A stretch of 64,000 nucleotides of DNA from Ottowia flava (GTDB lineage Bacteria; Pseudomonadota; Gammaproteobacteria; Burkholderiales; Burkholderiaceae_C): the NCBI RefSeq assembly GCF_042680565.1, contig NZ_JBHUEJ010000008.1:91830-155829 (forward strand), in the 5' to 3' direction. Below the pieces are notes generated by a model. The model did no database searches, had not been told where the DNA came from, and was given only the letters and a program-made list of their open reading frames with translations. Within the stretch, counting starts at the first letter, position 1; every line of letters starts with the position of its first letter. A program made the position numbers and the translations under genes. Positions 1 to 7,443 of this stretch are shown one piece after another.

Positions 1-32
1 AGATCAGCGCGGGCAGCTATCAAATCAAAAGC
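1..32 (+). repeat. 54-nt interspersed repeat, copy 1 (truncated by window edge)
   Basis: This is the right half of the repeat described in the findings: GCGC at 7-10, then AGCTATCAA and a terminal AGC. The left half (AAAT plus 22 nt) would lie outside the window. It sits just downstream of the fahA stop codon. Confidence 0.6.
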
Positions 33-75
33 AAAAAAACGGTGAAGAAAGCACCGGCAATCGATGCCCCGCCCG

Positions 76-1389
76 TCAAGCCGCGGGCAGCACCATTCCC
101 ACGCACTCGCCGAAGCCGATGCGCGCAGCGCCCGGCTTGTCGCACCAGCCGCGCAGGATGATGGTGTCGCCGTCTTCCAGCCAGGTGCGGGTTTCGCCGT
201 TCTTCAGCTTGAGCGGGTTCTTGCCGCCCACCGTGAGTTCGATCAGCGCGCAGGCCGAATCGAGCGTGGGGCCGGACAGCGTGCCCGTGCCCAGCAGGTC
301 GCCGGGCTGCAGGTTGCAGCCGTTCACGGTGTGGTGCGTGACCATCTGCGCCGCCGTCCAGTAGGCGTGGCGGTAGTTGGTGAGCGTGAAGCGCTCGGGC
401 GCGGCCTGGGCGTCGCGCATCTGGGGCGTGACGATGCAGGCTTCCAGCTGAATGTCCAGCCCGCCTTCGGCGCTGTTGGCGTCGCTGCTCAGGTAGGGCA
501 GGGGCTGCGGATCGCCTTCGGGGTGGCTGAAGGCGGCGCGGAAGGGCGCGAGCGCTTCCATCGTCACGATCCAGGGCGAGATGGTCGAGGCAAAGTTCTT
601 GGCCAGGAAGGGCCCCAGCGGCTGGTATTCCCAGGGCTGGATGTCGCGCGCCGACCAGTCGTTGAAGAGCACGAGCCCGAAGATGTGCGATTCGGCCTGA
701 TCGATGGTGACCGGGTCGCCCAGTTCGTTGGCTTGGCCGACGAAGACGCCCATTTCCAACTCGATGTCCATGCGCGCGCTGGGCTTGAGCACGGGCGCGT
801 CGGCGTCCGGCGGCTTGACCTGGCCCTTGGGCCGCTTGAAGGCCTGGCCAGACACGCCGATGGACGACGAGCGGCCGTGGTAGCCGATGGGCACCCACTT
901 GTAGTTGGGCAGCAGGGGGTTGTCGGGCCGGAACTGCTTGCCGATGTTGGTGGCGTGGTAGACCGAGGTGTAGAAGTCGGTGTAGTCGCCAATGCGCGCG
1001 GGGAGGGTGAATTCGGCATCGGCCTGCGGCACGAGGCAGGCTTTCAGCGCGGCTTCTTGCGCTGAGCCGGTTTGCAATGCTTTTGAGAGCGCCTTGCGCA
1101 GGCTGGACGCCGCTTGGGCACCCATCCCCATCAAATGGTTGAGGGTGGGTTCGGCCGCGGCCTGCGCCGGGGCCAACGCATCGCCGCTGAACACGCCAGC
1201 CTGAACGGCTGCGGCCATGTCCACGATCTGGTCACCGATGGCAACGCCGCCGCGCCACGCTTCGGCGCTGCCCTGGCGCCGGAACACGGCGAAGGGCAGG
1301 TTCTGGATCGGGAAATCGGTCGTGCCGTGGTTGGCCGAAACCACCCAGCTGGTGAGTTTCGGGTCGTGCGTTTCGTTCAGCGTTGCCAT
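76..1389 (-). CDS. fahA: Fumarylacetoacetase
   Basis: The 437-residue product should hydrolyse fumarylacetoacetate to fumarate and acetoacetate, the last step of homogentisate (tyrosine/phenylacetate) breakdown. The N-terminal SH3-like FAH domain is followed by the catalytic fold with DFYTSVYHATNIGKQFRP, GYHGRSSSIG, ELEMGVFVG and FNDWSARDIQPWEYQPLGPF, which carry the expected metal ligands and catalytic residues. The start at 1389 (MATLNETHD) was chosen over a longer frame because it gives the usual family length. It is the last gene seen of a minus-strand cluster with a VOC enzyme, a DUF2783 protein and a flavin monooxygenase. No homogentisate dioxygenase (hmgA) is visible; it could lie beyond the left edge. 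Confidence 0.95.
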   Translation of the reverse strand: MATLNETHDPKLTSWVVSANHGTTDFPIQNLPFAVFRRQGSAEAWRGGVAIGDQIVDMAAAVQAGVFSGDALAPAQAAAEPTLNHLMGMGAQAASSLRKALSKALQTGSAQEAALKACLVPQADAEFTLPARIGDYTDFYTSVYHATNIGKQFRPDNPLLPNYKWVPIGYHGRSSSIGVSGQAFKRPKGQVKPPDADAPVLKPSARMDIELEMGVFVGQANELGDPVTIDQAESHIFGLVLFNDWSARDIQPWEYQPLGPFLAKNFASTISPWIVTMEALAPFRAAFSHPEGDPQPLPYLSSDANSAEGGLDIQLEACIVTPQMRDAQAAPERFTLTNYRHAYWTAAQMVTHHTVNGCNLQPGDLLGTGTLSGPTLDSACALIELTVGGKNPLKLKNGETRTWLEDGDTIILRGWCDKPGAARIGFGECVGMVLPAA

Positions 1390-1417
1390 GCGTCTGTCTC
1401 TTGGAGGAAGGGCGTTT

Positions 1418-1966
1418 TCAGTGCGCGCCGACCTTGCCACTGCCGTCGTGCATCCAGCGCGCATGCTCAGGGGCCTTCTTGGTGCGGTCCCACTCATTGA
1501 GCATATCCCACTTGACTTCGTCTAGTGCCTTGTCCATCTGGGGCGTGGAGGTGTTGGCGGCCAGCTCCAGGCGGTGGCCAGACGGGTCGAAGAAGTAGAT
1601 GGATTTGAAGATGGTGTGGTCGGTTGGGCCGATGACGTTGATGCCATCGGCTTCCAGCTTTTCCTTGACCTTGAGCATCGTGTCGACCGAATCGACCTTC
1701 AGCGCCAGGTGCTGCGTCCAGCTGGGGGTGTTGGGGTCGCGACCCATCTCGGGCTGCGTGGGCAGCTCGAAGAACGCCAGCACGTTGCCGTTGCCCGCGT
1801 CCAGGAAGATGTGCATGTACGGATCGGGCTCTTTGGTTGAGGGCACTTCGTTCTCGGCGATCGCCAGGATGAAGTTCATGTCGAGGTACTTCTGGTACCA
1901 CTCGACGGTCTGCTTGGCGTTCTTGCAGCGGTAGGCGACGTGGTGGATGCGGTCAACGATGGCCAT
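1418..1966 (-). CDS. VOC-superfamily metalloenzyme (glyoxalase/extradiol dioxygenase fold)
   Basis: The 182-residue protein has the vicinal-oxygen-chelate fold. The expected metal triad is visible: His in IHHVAYR near the N-terminus, His in WTQHLALKV in the middle and Glu in SGHRLELA late in the chain. A good Shine-Dalgarno (AAGGAGA) precedes the ATG. It lies 28 nt upstream of fahA in the same operon. VOC proteins include lactoylglutathione lyases and type I extradiol dioxygenases. Beside a ring hydroxylase and fumarylacetoacetase, a role in ring opening or in isomerising the product is plausible, but that is inference; the substrate cannot be read from the sequence. Confidence 0.85.
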   Translation of the reverse strand: MAIVDRIHHVAYRCKNAKQTVEWYQKYLDMNFILAIAENEVPSTKEPDPYMHIFLDAGNGNVLAFFELPTQPEMGRDPNTPSWTQHLALKVDSVDTMLKVKEKLEADGINVIGPTDHTIFKSIYFFDPSGHRLELAANTSTPQMDKALDEVKWDMLNEWDRTKKAPEHARWMHDGSGKVGAH

Positions 1967-2008
1967 GGGTGTCTCCTTGGGGTGGGTTGAAAACGAACGG
2001 GTGGCTGC

Positions 2009-2227
2009 TTACAAGTCCTGCAGCGCGGACTGGATGTGTTGCTGCACCACGGCGGGGTGGCCCAGCGCGTTGGCATTGAGCAGTGCGAGCTTGACGAGGA
2101 ACAGCTCGGCCTTGTCGGGGCCGGCCTGGTCGATGGCGGTGGCGAGCGCGTCGTAGACGGTCTCGAGGTCGGGAATGCTCAGGGCGGAAGTGCTTGCGGT
2201 CATGGTGGTGTCGGCAGCGTGGCTCAT
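2009..2227 (-). CDS. DUF2783 family small protein
   Basis: A 72-residue, mostly helical acidic protein without signal peptide or membrane segment, matching my recollection of DUF2783 proteins that sit next to flavin monooxygenases in Burkholderiales. Its ATG overlaps the stop of the upstream monooxygenase by 4 nt (ATGA), so the two are probably translationally coupled. It may be an accessory subunit of the hydroxylase; the function is unknown. An alternative start is the second Met (MTASTSAL). Confidence 0.75.
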   Translation of the reverse strand: MSHAADTTMTASTSALSIPDLETVYDALATAIDQAGPDKAELFLVKLALLNANALGHPAVVQQHIQSALQDL

Positions 2228-3924
2228 TGGGGGAGGGCGGCGTCGAACGCCGCCTTCAGGCGCGTGGCGTCCAGCGTCAGCCAGCGCGCGCAGATGTGCT
2301 GGTCAGGGCGCAGCAGGTAGGCCCCGCCGCTGGCGGTGACGCCGTAACGGCGGCGGAAGTGGCCGTCGGCGTCGGCGAGCGCTTGATCGGCGCCCGCCAC
2401 GGCGCGGCCGGTTCCCACGGCGGTCACACGCAGCGGCACGCCACGGGCGCGCACGTCGGCGACCACGGCTTGCAGCGGCGCGGGCAGGGCCTCGGCTTCG
2501 GTGAAGTACAGCAGGTCAAAGCTGCCGCCCAGGTGGTCCAGCAGGAAGTCGTCGGCACCCAGGCGCACGTTCAGCGGCGGCGCGCCGTGCGCCGGGCCGG
2601 CGCTGAACAGCGCGTTGTCGTCGCCCGTGCTGTTGAGGGCCGAATGCGTGTATTCGTGCGGCCGCGAGGTGCGCCAGTGGTAGAGCGGGCGCACGAAGTC
2701 CTGCGTGAGCGACAGCGACAGCACCGCGTCTCGCAGCACGCGAAAGCCGCGGCTGGGCGGCGCCATGAAGCGGGTGCTCTTGCCCGCTTCGTCGATGATT
2801 TCGCGCGCGGCGCCGACGCGCTCGGCGCTGAAGTTCGCCAGCAGCCGGCGCCCGGCCCAGCCGCGCACCACAAAGGCCAGGTGCCAGGCCAGCGACTGCG
2901 CGTCCTGGAACGCGGTGTTGGCGCCGCGCACGCCGAAGATCGGCAGCAGGTGCGCCGCGTCGCCGACGAACAGCACGCGGCCGTTGACGTAGTCAGGCAG
3001 GGTCAGCGTGCGCGCGGAATAGACGGACGACCAGTCCATCTCCCATGGCGTGCCGCCAAAGCCGATCATGGCCAGCTGCGCGTCGATGCGGCTTTTCAGC
3101 GATTCGGGGCGCAGCGCGTCTTCGGGCGATTCGCCCGGCGGCAGCTGGTAGTCCACGCGCCAGATGCCGTGCGGCTCGCGGTGCATCAGGATGGTGTTGC
3201 CACGGTTCCAGTCGGGGTCGAAATACGCCAGCCGCTCGGTCGGCAGCGGCAAGTCGATGCGGATGTCGGCGATCACGAACAGGCCTTCGTACGACGCGCC
3301 TTCCATGCGCACACCCATCGCGTCGCGGATGGCCGATCGACCGCCCGACGCGTCCACCAGCCAGTCGGCCTGCAGCGCGTAGTCGCCTTCGGGCGTGTCG
3401 ACGGTGGCGCGCACGCCGTCATCGTTTTGCGCTATGTCGACGAGCTTGTTGCCCCAGCGCAAGTCGATCAGCGGGTGCGCGGCGCAGGCGTCGATCAGGT
3501 ATTCCTCCATGTACTGCTGCTGCAGGTTGAGCATGGGAAAGAAGCGATCGTCCGCCTCGTGGGGCGCCTCCATGCGGAACACGGTGCGGCCCTGGTAGAT
3601 GCTGTTGCCGTAGCGCCAGGGCAGGCCGCTTTCGGTCATGCGCTGGGCGGTGCCGACCTGCTGCAGGATCTCCATCGACCGGCGCGTGAACACGATGGCG
3701 CGGCTGCCTTGCGACACCTGCAACTCGGCCGCCAGTATCACGCTGGGCACACCATGGCGCGCCAATTCCAGCGCAGTGACCATGCCCGACGGCCCGTTGC
3801 CGACGATGACGACGGTATGGCGCGGCTGCGCACCGTGCTGCGACGCCAGCCAGGGCGCGTGGACCTGGTAGTCGTAATAGATCGACGGACGGGGCGTGTC
3901 GGCGGGCTGGTGCATGGGCGACAA
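2224..3924 (-). CDS. FAD-dependent aromatic monooxygenase (MhpA/PheA class)
   Basis: The 566-residue class A flavoprotein hydroxylase has the N-terminal Rossmann motif VGNGPSG at about residues 41-47, a central substrate domain, the GDAAHLLP motif that binds the FAD ribityl/phosphate near residue 315, and a C-terminal thioredoxin-like extension ending near VTASGGAYLLRPDQHICARW. The family uses NAD(P)H and O2 to hydroxylate phenolic acids. It is first in an operon with DUF2783, VOC and fahA, which suggests it makes a para-dihydroxylated substrate of the homogentisate type, but the true substrate is not determined. A later Met (MHQPADTP) is an alternative start. Confidence 0.88.
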   Translation of the reverse strand: MSPMHQPADTPRPSIYYDYQVHAPWLASQHGAQPRHTVVIVGNGPSGMVTALELARHGVPSVILAAELQVSQGSRAIVFTRRSMEILQQVGTAQRMTESGLPWRYGNSIYQGRTVFRMEAPHEADDRFFPMLNLQQQYMEEYLIDACAAHPLIDLRWGNKLVDIAQNDDGVRATVDTPEGDYALQADWLVDASGGRSAIRDAMGVRMEGASYEGLFVIADIRIDLPLPTERLAYFDPDWNRGNTILMHREPHGIWRVDYQLPPGESPEDALRPESLKSRIDAQLAMIGFGGTPWEMDWSSVYSARTLTLPDYVNGRVLFVGDAAHLLPIFGVRGANTAFQDAQSLAWHLAFVVRGWAGRRLLANFSAERVGAAREIIDEAGKSTRFMAPPSRGFRVLRDAVLSLSLTQDFVRPLYHWRTSRPHEYTHSALNSTGDDNALFSAGPAHGAPPLNVRLGADDFLLDHLGGSFDLLYFTEAEALPAPLQAVVADVRARGVPLRVTAVGTGRAVAGADQALADADGHFRRRYGVTASGGAYLLRPDQHICARWLTLDATRLKAAFDAALPQ

Positions 3925-4051
3925 ACGGGCGTGGAAAAGGGTGGATCGAGTGGCGCCCCCGTGCGTCGACGACGACCGAGGGCGTGGCCGCGATCACCGC
4001 GTGCCTGCGGCCAAGCGTCCGTGCCAAGATGCCGCATTGTTCCGCAAATTG

Positions 4052-4065
4052 GTTGCGCTCGCAAC
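4052..4065. promoter_or_regulatory. Palindromic operator candidate between the MarR gene and the monooxygenase operon
   Basis: GTTGCG-CT-CGCAAC is a perfect 6-bp inverted repeat in the divergent intergenic region, directly abutting the -10 hexamer of the MarR gene. Position and symmetry fit a MarR-family operator that would control both directions; this is inference. Confidence 0.6.
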
Positions 4066-4071
4066 TATAAT
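4066..4071 (+). promoter_or_regulatory. -10 hexamer of the MarR gene, predicting a leaderless mRNA
   Basis: A consensus TATAAT lies only 7 nt before the ATG at 4079, so transcription should begin at or within a base or two of the start codon. No good -35 is visible 16-18 nt upstream. No Shine-Dalgarno is present. Confidence 0.5.
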
Positions 4072-4078
4072 TTGACCC

Positions 4079-4588
4079 ATGTCACGCCCATCGCCCGCCT
4101 CGTCCCAGACTGCCCACCCCGGTGCGGCGCCCGTGCGGCCACTGGGTGAAAGCTTCACGCACCGGCTGCACACCCTGCAAAAGCTCACGGACCGGGTATC
4201 GCAGGCCACGTACGAAGCCGAGATCGGTCTGCCCTTGGGCGAAGCGCGTTGCCTGAGCGCGGTGGGTGCCTTTGCCCCGCTGTCGGTCAAGGACCTGGCG
4301 CACCTGGCCAACGTGGACAAGGGCCAGGCCAGCCGCGCCGCGCAGTCGCTGGTGGACCGCGGTCTGGTGCTGAAAAAACCCGACCCGCTGGACGCGCGTG
4401 GGGTGGTGCTGAGTTTTACCCCTGAAGGTGAAGCCCTGTGGCACCGGCTGATGGCGGCGGTGGAACGGCGCAACCAGCAGATCGTGGCCTGCTTGTCGGC
4501 CGCCGAGCAGGCGCAGTTCGACCGGCTGTTGACGCGTCTGGTCGCGCATGCGCGGGTGGTGAGCGAGGCGCCGCCCGACGAGGTCTGA
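4079..4588 (+). CDS. MarR-family transcriptional regulator of the aromatic cluster
   Basis: The 169-residue winged-helix protein has the MarR DNA-binding core (LSVKDLAHLANVDKGQASRAAQSLVDRGLVLKKPDPLDARGV, of which the recognition helix is roughly DKGQASRAAQSL) and the wing ending in VVLSFTPEGEAL. MarR proteins usually repress and are released by small aromatic ligands. It is divergent from the monooxygenase operon with a shared 154-nt control region containing a perfect palindrome, so it probably autoregulates and controls that operon. Confidence 0.88.
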   Translation: MSRPSPASSQTAHPGAAPVRPLGESFTHRLHTLQKLTDRVSQATYEAEIGLPLGEARCLSAVGAFAPLSVKDLAHLANVDKGQASRAAQSLVDRGLVLKKPDPLDARGVVLSFTPEGEALWHRLMAAVERRNQQIVACLSAAEQAQFDRLLTRLVAHARVVSEAPPDEV

Positions 4589-4703
4589 GTGCTGCAGCGC
4601 CTTGGTTGAAAAGAGAGTGGGCGCTCGCATGTGCGGCAAGCCGCGTCGGCCTGAACATTGAACGTCCGAGGCGTTTGCATTCTGGCGCGACCATGCCGCT
4701 TGG

Positions 4704-4732
4704 TTGCACATTAAGAAATTTCGTTCTATAAT
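4704..4732 (+). promoter_or_regulatory. Strong sigma-70 promoter of the DEAD-box helicase
   Basis: TTGCAC at 4704-4709 and TATAAT at 4727-4732 are separated by exactly 17 nt. Transcription is expected near 4739. It is the best vegetative promoter seen in the window. Confidence 0.85.
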
Positions 4733-4738
4733 TCGCGG

Positions 4739-5138
4739 TTTCGCGTCAAGGAGTGGTTGGCAGCGCCAAAAGGGCCGCACCGCTTTCAAGGCACCCGGGT
4801 CTGACTCAGGCCCGTCGCCCAGCGCGAAGAAAACCGCCACATCTTCCTTCTCTCGTGTGGCTGCCGGGCAGGCACTTCGTCTGCCACTCAGGCGGCCACT
4901 TGCGATCCGCGTGTTGCCCTTCTCGGGTCAGCCACAGATCGATTCCCGGCGCGAAGGCTGGTCAGACCCACCGGGTCACCGCACCAGCTACCGCGTACGC
5001 GTTGTCGTCAGATGGTGGGTGTTGTTATTGAACCCGTGGGTGCGCCTGGCTGATTTTTTGGGCACCCGACCATATGACGCGCACCATCACCCATGGCCGC
5101 CAGGCTGTGCAACGCGCGGGAAAGTTTTGAGAGCAATC
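4739..5138 (+). promoter_or_regulatory. Long 5' leader of the DEAD-box helicase
   Basis: About 400 nt lie between the predicted transcription start and the ATG at 5139. The frame stays open through the leader, but the segment lacks a recognisable domain and the helicase proper starts at MASFEEN. Long leaders on DEAD-box helicase genes are known elsewhere to mediate autoregulation through RNA decay or cold shock; that this one does so is inference. I see no known riboswitch class. Confidence 0.5.
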
Positions 5139-6908
5139 ATGGCTTCTTTTGAAGAAAATCACGCGCTGACGCAGGATGAGCCTGCGCAGGCAGCTATTGA
5201 AAACGCAGCAAATGCGGTGGCCGTTGCCGCGGCCACGCCTGCTGATGATGTCGCCGCACCCGCGGCCGACGACACCGCCGTGCCCGGCGCGGCCTTTGCC
5301 GCCCTGGGCCTGGCGCCCGAGCTCGTCGCCGCCGTGCGCGACATGGGCTACACCGAACCGACCGCCGTGCAGCAACGCACGATCCCGCTGGCCCTGGCCG
5401 GTGAGGAAGGTGGCGGTGCCTTCAACGACCTGATGGTCAGCAGCCAGACCGGCAGCGGCAAAACCGCGGCCTTCTTGCTGCCCGTGCTGCACACCTTGAT
5501 CCAGCAGCAAGACGAAATCGCCGCCGCTGAAAAGGCCGCGTGGGACGCCAAGGTCACCGCCGCGCTGTCGGCGGGCGAGCCCGCGCCCAAGCGTCCGCGC
5601 CGCAAGAACCCGACCGATTCGCGCCACTTCAAGCCGGCCGTGCCGGGTGCGCTGGTGCTGTGCCCCACGCGCGAACTGGCGCAACAGGTGGCCGCCGACG
5701 CGATCGACCTGGTCAAGCACTGCCGCGGCCTGCGTGTGGCCAGCGTGGTCGGTGGCATGCCGTACCAGCTGCAGATCGCCCGCCTGCAGAACGCCAACCT
5801 GATGGTGGCCACGCCCGGCCGTCTGCTGGACCTGGCCCGCAGCGGCCAGATCAAGCTGGACCAGGTGCGCTTTTTGGTCATGGACGAGGCCGACCGCATG
5901 CTCGACCTCGGCTTTGCCGACGATCTGGCTGAAGTGCACCAACTGACGTCGCAACGCCAGCAAACCATGATGTTCAGCGCCACCTTTGCGCCGCGCATCC
6001 AGCAGCTGGCCATGCGCGTCATGCACGACAACGGCGCCAAGGTCCGTAAAGTGCAGATCGCCACGCCGCAAGAGCAGCACGCCAACATCCGCCAGGAGCT
6101 GTACTGGGCCGACAGCCCCGAGCACAAGCGCCGTTTGCTGGACTACTGGCTGCGCGACCCGAGCATCGACCAGGCCATCGTCTTCGCCTGCACGCAGGTG
6201 GAATGTGAACAGCTGGCCGAAGAGCTGCAGCAGACCGGCTTTGCCGCCGTGTCCCTGCACGGCGCCTTGAGCCAGGCCGTGCGCAACCGCCGCCTGTCGG
6301 CCCTCCGCGACGGCCGTGTGCAAATCCTGGTCGCCACCGACGTGGCCGCCCGCGGCATTGACGTGCCTACGGTGACCCACGTCATCAACTTCGGCCTGCC
6401 GATGAAGGCCGAGGACTACACCCACCGCATCGGCCGCACCGGCCGCGCTGGGCGCGACGGCCTGGCCATCACCCTGGCCGAGTTCCGCGACCGCCGCCGC
6501 TTGGCCGACATCGAAGCGCACACACGCCAGCCGTTCAAGCCGCTCTTGATCGAAGGCCTGGAGCCAACGCGCCACTACCCGCCCATCACGCAGGACGCCC
6601 CTGCGCGCAAAGGCGGCGGCGGTGGCCGCGGCGGCCCGCGCCGCAGCTTCGGCGGTGGTGGTGACCGCTTTGGTGGTGACCGTTTCGGTGGTGGCGAACG
6701 CCGCTTTGAAGAGCGCCGCGGCCCCCGCATGATCGGTGGCGGTTTTGAAGGTAAATCGGGCTCCGGCCGGCGCCAGGAAGGCGCAGGCAGCTCCCGCTTC
6801 GATAGCGGCCGCCCGGCACCGGCCCACGCCAAACACGGCGCCCGCCCGGCCGCCCGCCCCGCTGGCGCACCGCGCGCCGCCAAGCCTTACGCACCGAAAA
6901 GTCGTTAA
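5139..6908 (+). CDS. rhlE: DEAD-box ATP-dependent RNA helicase, RhlE type
   Basis: The 589-residue protein carries the ordered helicase motifs: Q motif (YTEPTAVQQRTIPLAL), motif I (SQTGSGKT), Ia (PTRELAQQ), Ib (TPGRLLDL), II (DEAD in VMDEADRMLD), III (SAT), IV-V (ATDVAARGIDVPTV) and VI (HRIGRTGRAG). A basic insert of about 30 residues (KRPRRKNP) sits between motif I and Ia. The C-terminus is a Gly/Arg-rich tail with GGDRFGG repeats, typical of RhlE-like RNA-binding extensions. The first ~60 residues are Ala/Pro-rich and low complexity, and part of them is encoded by a copy of the 54-nt repeat. It probably acts in ribosome assembly and RNA decay. Confidence 0.93.
   Translation: MASFEENHALTQDEPAQAAIENAANAVAVAAATPADDVAAPAADDTAVPGAAFAALGLAPELVAAVRDMGYTEPTAVQQRTIPLALAGEEGGGAFNDLMVSSQTGSGKTAAFLLPVLHTLIQQQDEIAAAEKAAWDAKVTAALSAGEPAPKRPRRKNPTDSRHFKPAVPGALVLCPTRELAQQVAADAIDLVKHCRGLRVASVVGGMPYQLQIARLQNANLMVATPGRLLDLARSGQIKLDQVRFLVMDEADRMLDLGFADDLAEVHQLTSQRQQTMMFSATFAPRIQQLAMRVMHDNGAKVRKVQIATPQEQHANIRQELYWADSPEHKRRLLDYWLRDPSIDQAIVFACTQVECEQLAEELQQTGFAAVSLHGALSQAVRNRRLSALRDGRVQILVATDVAARGIDVPTVTHVINFGLPMKAEDYTHRIGRTGRAGRDGLAITLAEFRDRRRLADIEAHTRQPFKPLLIEGLEPTRHYPPITQDAPARKGGGGGRGGPRRSFGGGGDRFGGDRFGGGERRFEERRGPRMIGGGFEGKSGSGRRQEGAGSSRFDSGRPAPAHAKHGARPAARPAGAPRAAKPYAPKSR
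5155..5208 (+). repeat. 54-nt interspersed repeat, copy 2, inside the rhlE coding sequence
   Basis: AAATCA, 22 nt, GCGC, then AGGCAGCTATTGA and AGC match the repeat geometry exactly. It encodes residues of the low-complexity N-terminus (about ENHALTQDEPAQAAIENAAN). The left half is the least conserved of the copies, so this call rests mainly on the right half and the spacing. Confidence 0.6.
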
Positions 6909-6929
6909 GCCAACGGGGTGTGAACCCCA

Positions 6930-6987
6930 GGGCGCGGTGAATGCCGCGCCCACTTTTTCTTGAAAGCCGCCTTGTGCGGCTTTTTTT
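6930..6987 (+). terminator. Tandem intrinsic terminators after rhlE
   Basis: The first hairpin has 8-bp arms GGGCGCGG (6930-6937) and CCGCGCCC (6944-6951) followed by a T-run. The second has AAAGCCGC (6963-6970) and GCGGCTTT (6976-6983) with a 5-nt loop and seven Ts. Both lie within 80 nt of the helicase stop codon. Confidence 0.9.
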
Positions 6988-6999
6988 GTGCGCTATCAG

Positions 7000-7395
7000 T
7001 TAAGGTAGGGCGAAGACGAACCGGCTTGGTCGGTCAGAAAAGAGCTGCTGGCTAACCAGCGTAAGTTTTCCAAGGTAGGTGAACTGCATCCGGTGCTGAG
7101 CGCGGTGGAAGAGGTGAATCTGATCACCACTCTCGCGTGCGCCAAGAATTCGTTGTTCACCAAAGTGATCCGTCGGACCTTCCCACTCCAGACGATCTCC
7201 TGTGAGGGCGTCTTGATAGGGTTCGGCTGAGTTCTGCTTGTGTTCCGTGACAAACAGGATGATCTTGTCGTCTTGGGCTGGTGTAACGACCCCTCGCGCA
7301 ATCGCGTGGAAGCTTGAGTAGTCCCACAGCTTCGCGAGTGTTTCTCGAGAGTAGGTTTGGCCAACGATGATCGATGCGAAAGTGACTTGCGACAT
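7000..7395 (-). CDS. Small DUF3427-like protein (possible modified-base reader domain, standalone)
   Basis: The 131-residue product reads as a single domain with YSRETLAKLWDY at its start, a central GVVTPAQDDKIILFVTEHKQ strand, EPYQDALTGDRLEWEGP and a closing IHLFHRAQHRMQFTYLGKLTLV. This pattern resembles DUF3427, normally the C-terminal domain of helicase-nucleases such as SauUSI, where it is implicated in recognising modified DNA. Here it is alone. The start at 7395 (MSQVTF) has no strong Shine-Dalgarno; a TTG at 7425 is possible. Base composition is clearly lower in GC than its neighbours, which suggests transfer. Family assignment is from memory of the pattern. Confidence 0.6.
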   Translation of the reverse strand: MSQVTFASIIVGQTYSRETLAKLWDYSSFHAIARGVVTPAQDDKIILFVTEHKQNSAEPYQDALTGDRLEWEGPTDHFGEQRILGARESGDQIHLFHRAQHRMQFTYLGKLTLVSQQLFSDRPSRFVFALP

Positions 7396-7443
7396 GGTTT
7401 CTAGCTGGCTTCGAGTGTGCGCCAAGGGCTCCTGGGCATTAGA

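Noticed and set aside
1060..1105. GCGCTGAGCCGGTTTGCAATGC-type segment in fahA as a further repeat copy
   Set aside because: The order and spacing do not match the other copies and the AGCTAT core is missing.
2194..4149. Long plus-strand open frames across the monooxygenase gene and similar long frames elsewhere
   Set aside because: They are antisense shadows of high-GC genes, rich in Arg, His and Gly, with no motifs or ribosome-binding sites.
4704..5138. N-terminal extension of RhlE starting near the promoter
   Set aside because: The open frame overlaps the -35/-10 region itself and has no domain; the start at 5139 fits the family better.
6985..7030. TGCGCTATCAGTTAAGGTAG downstream of the rhlE terminators as a repeat remnant
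   Set aside because: The AGCTAY core and the left half are absent; too short to support.
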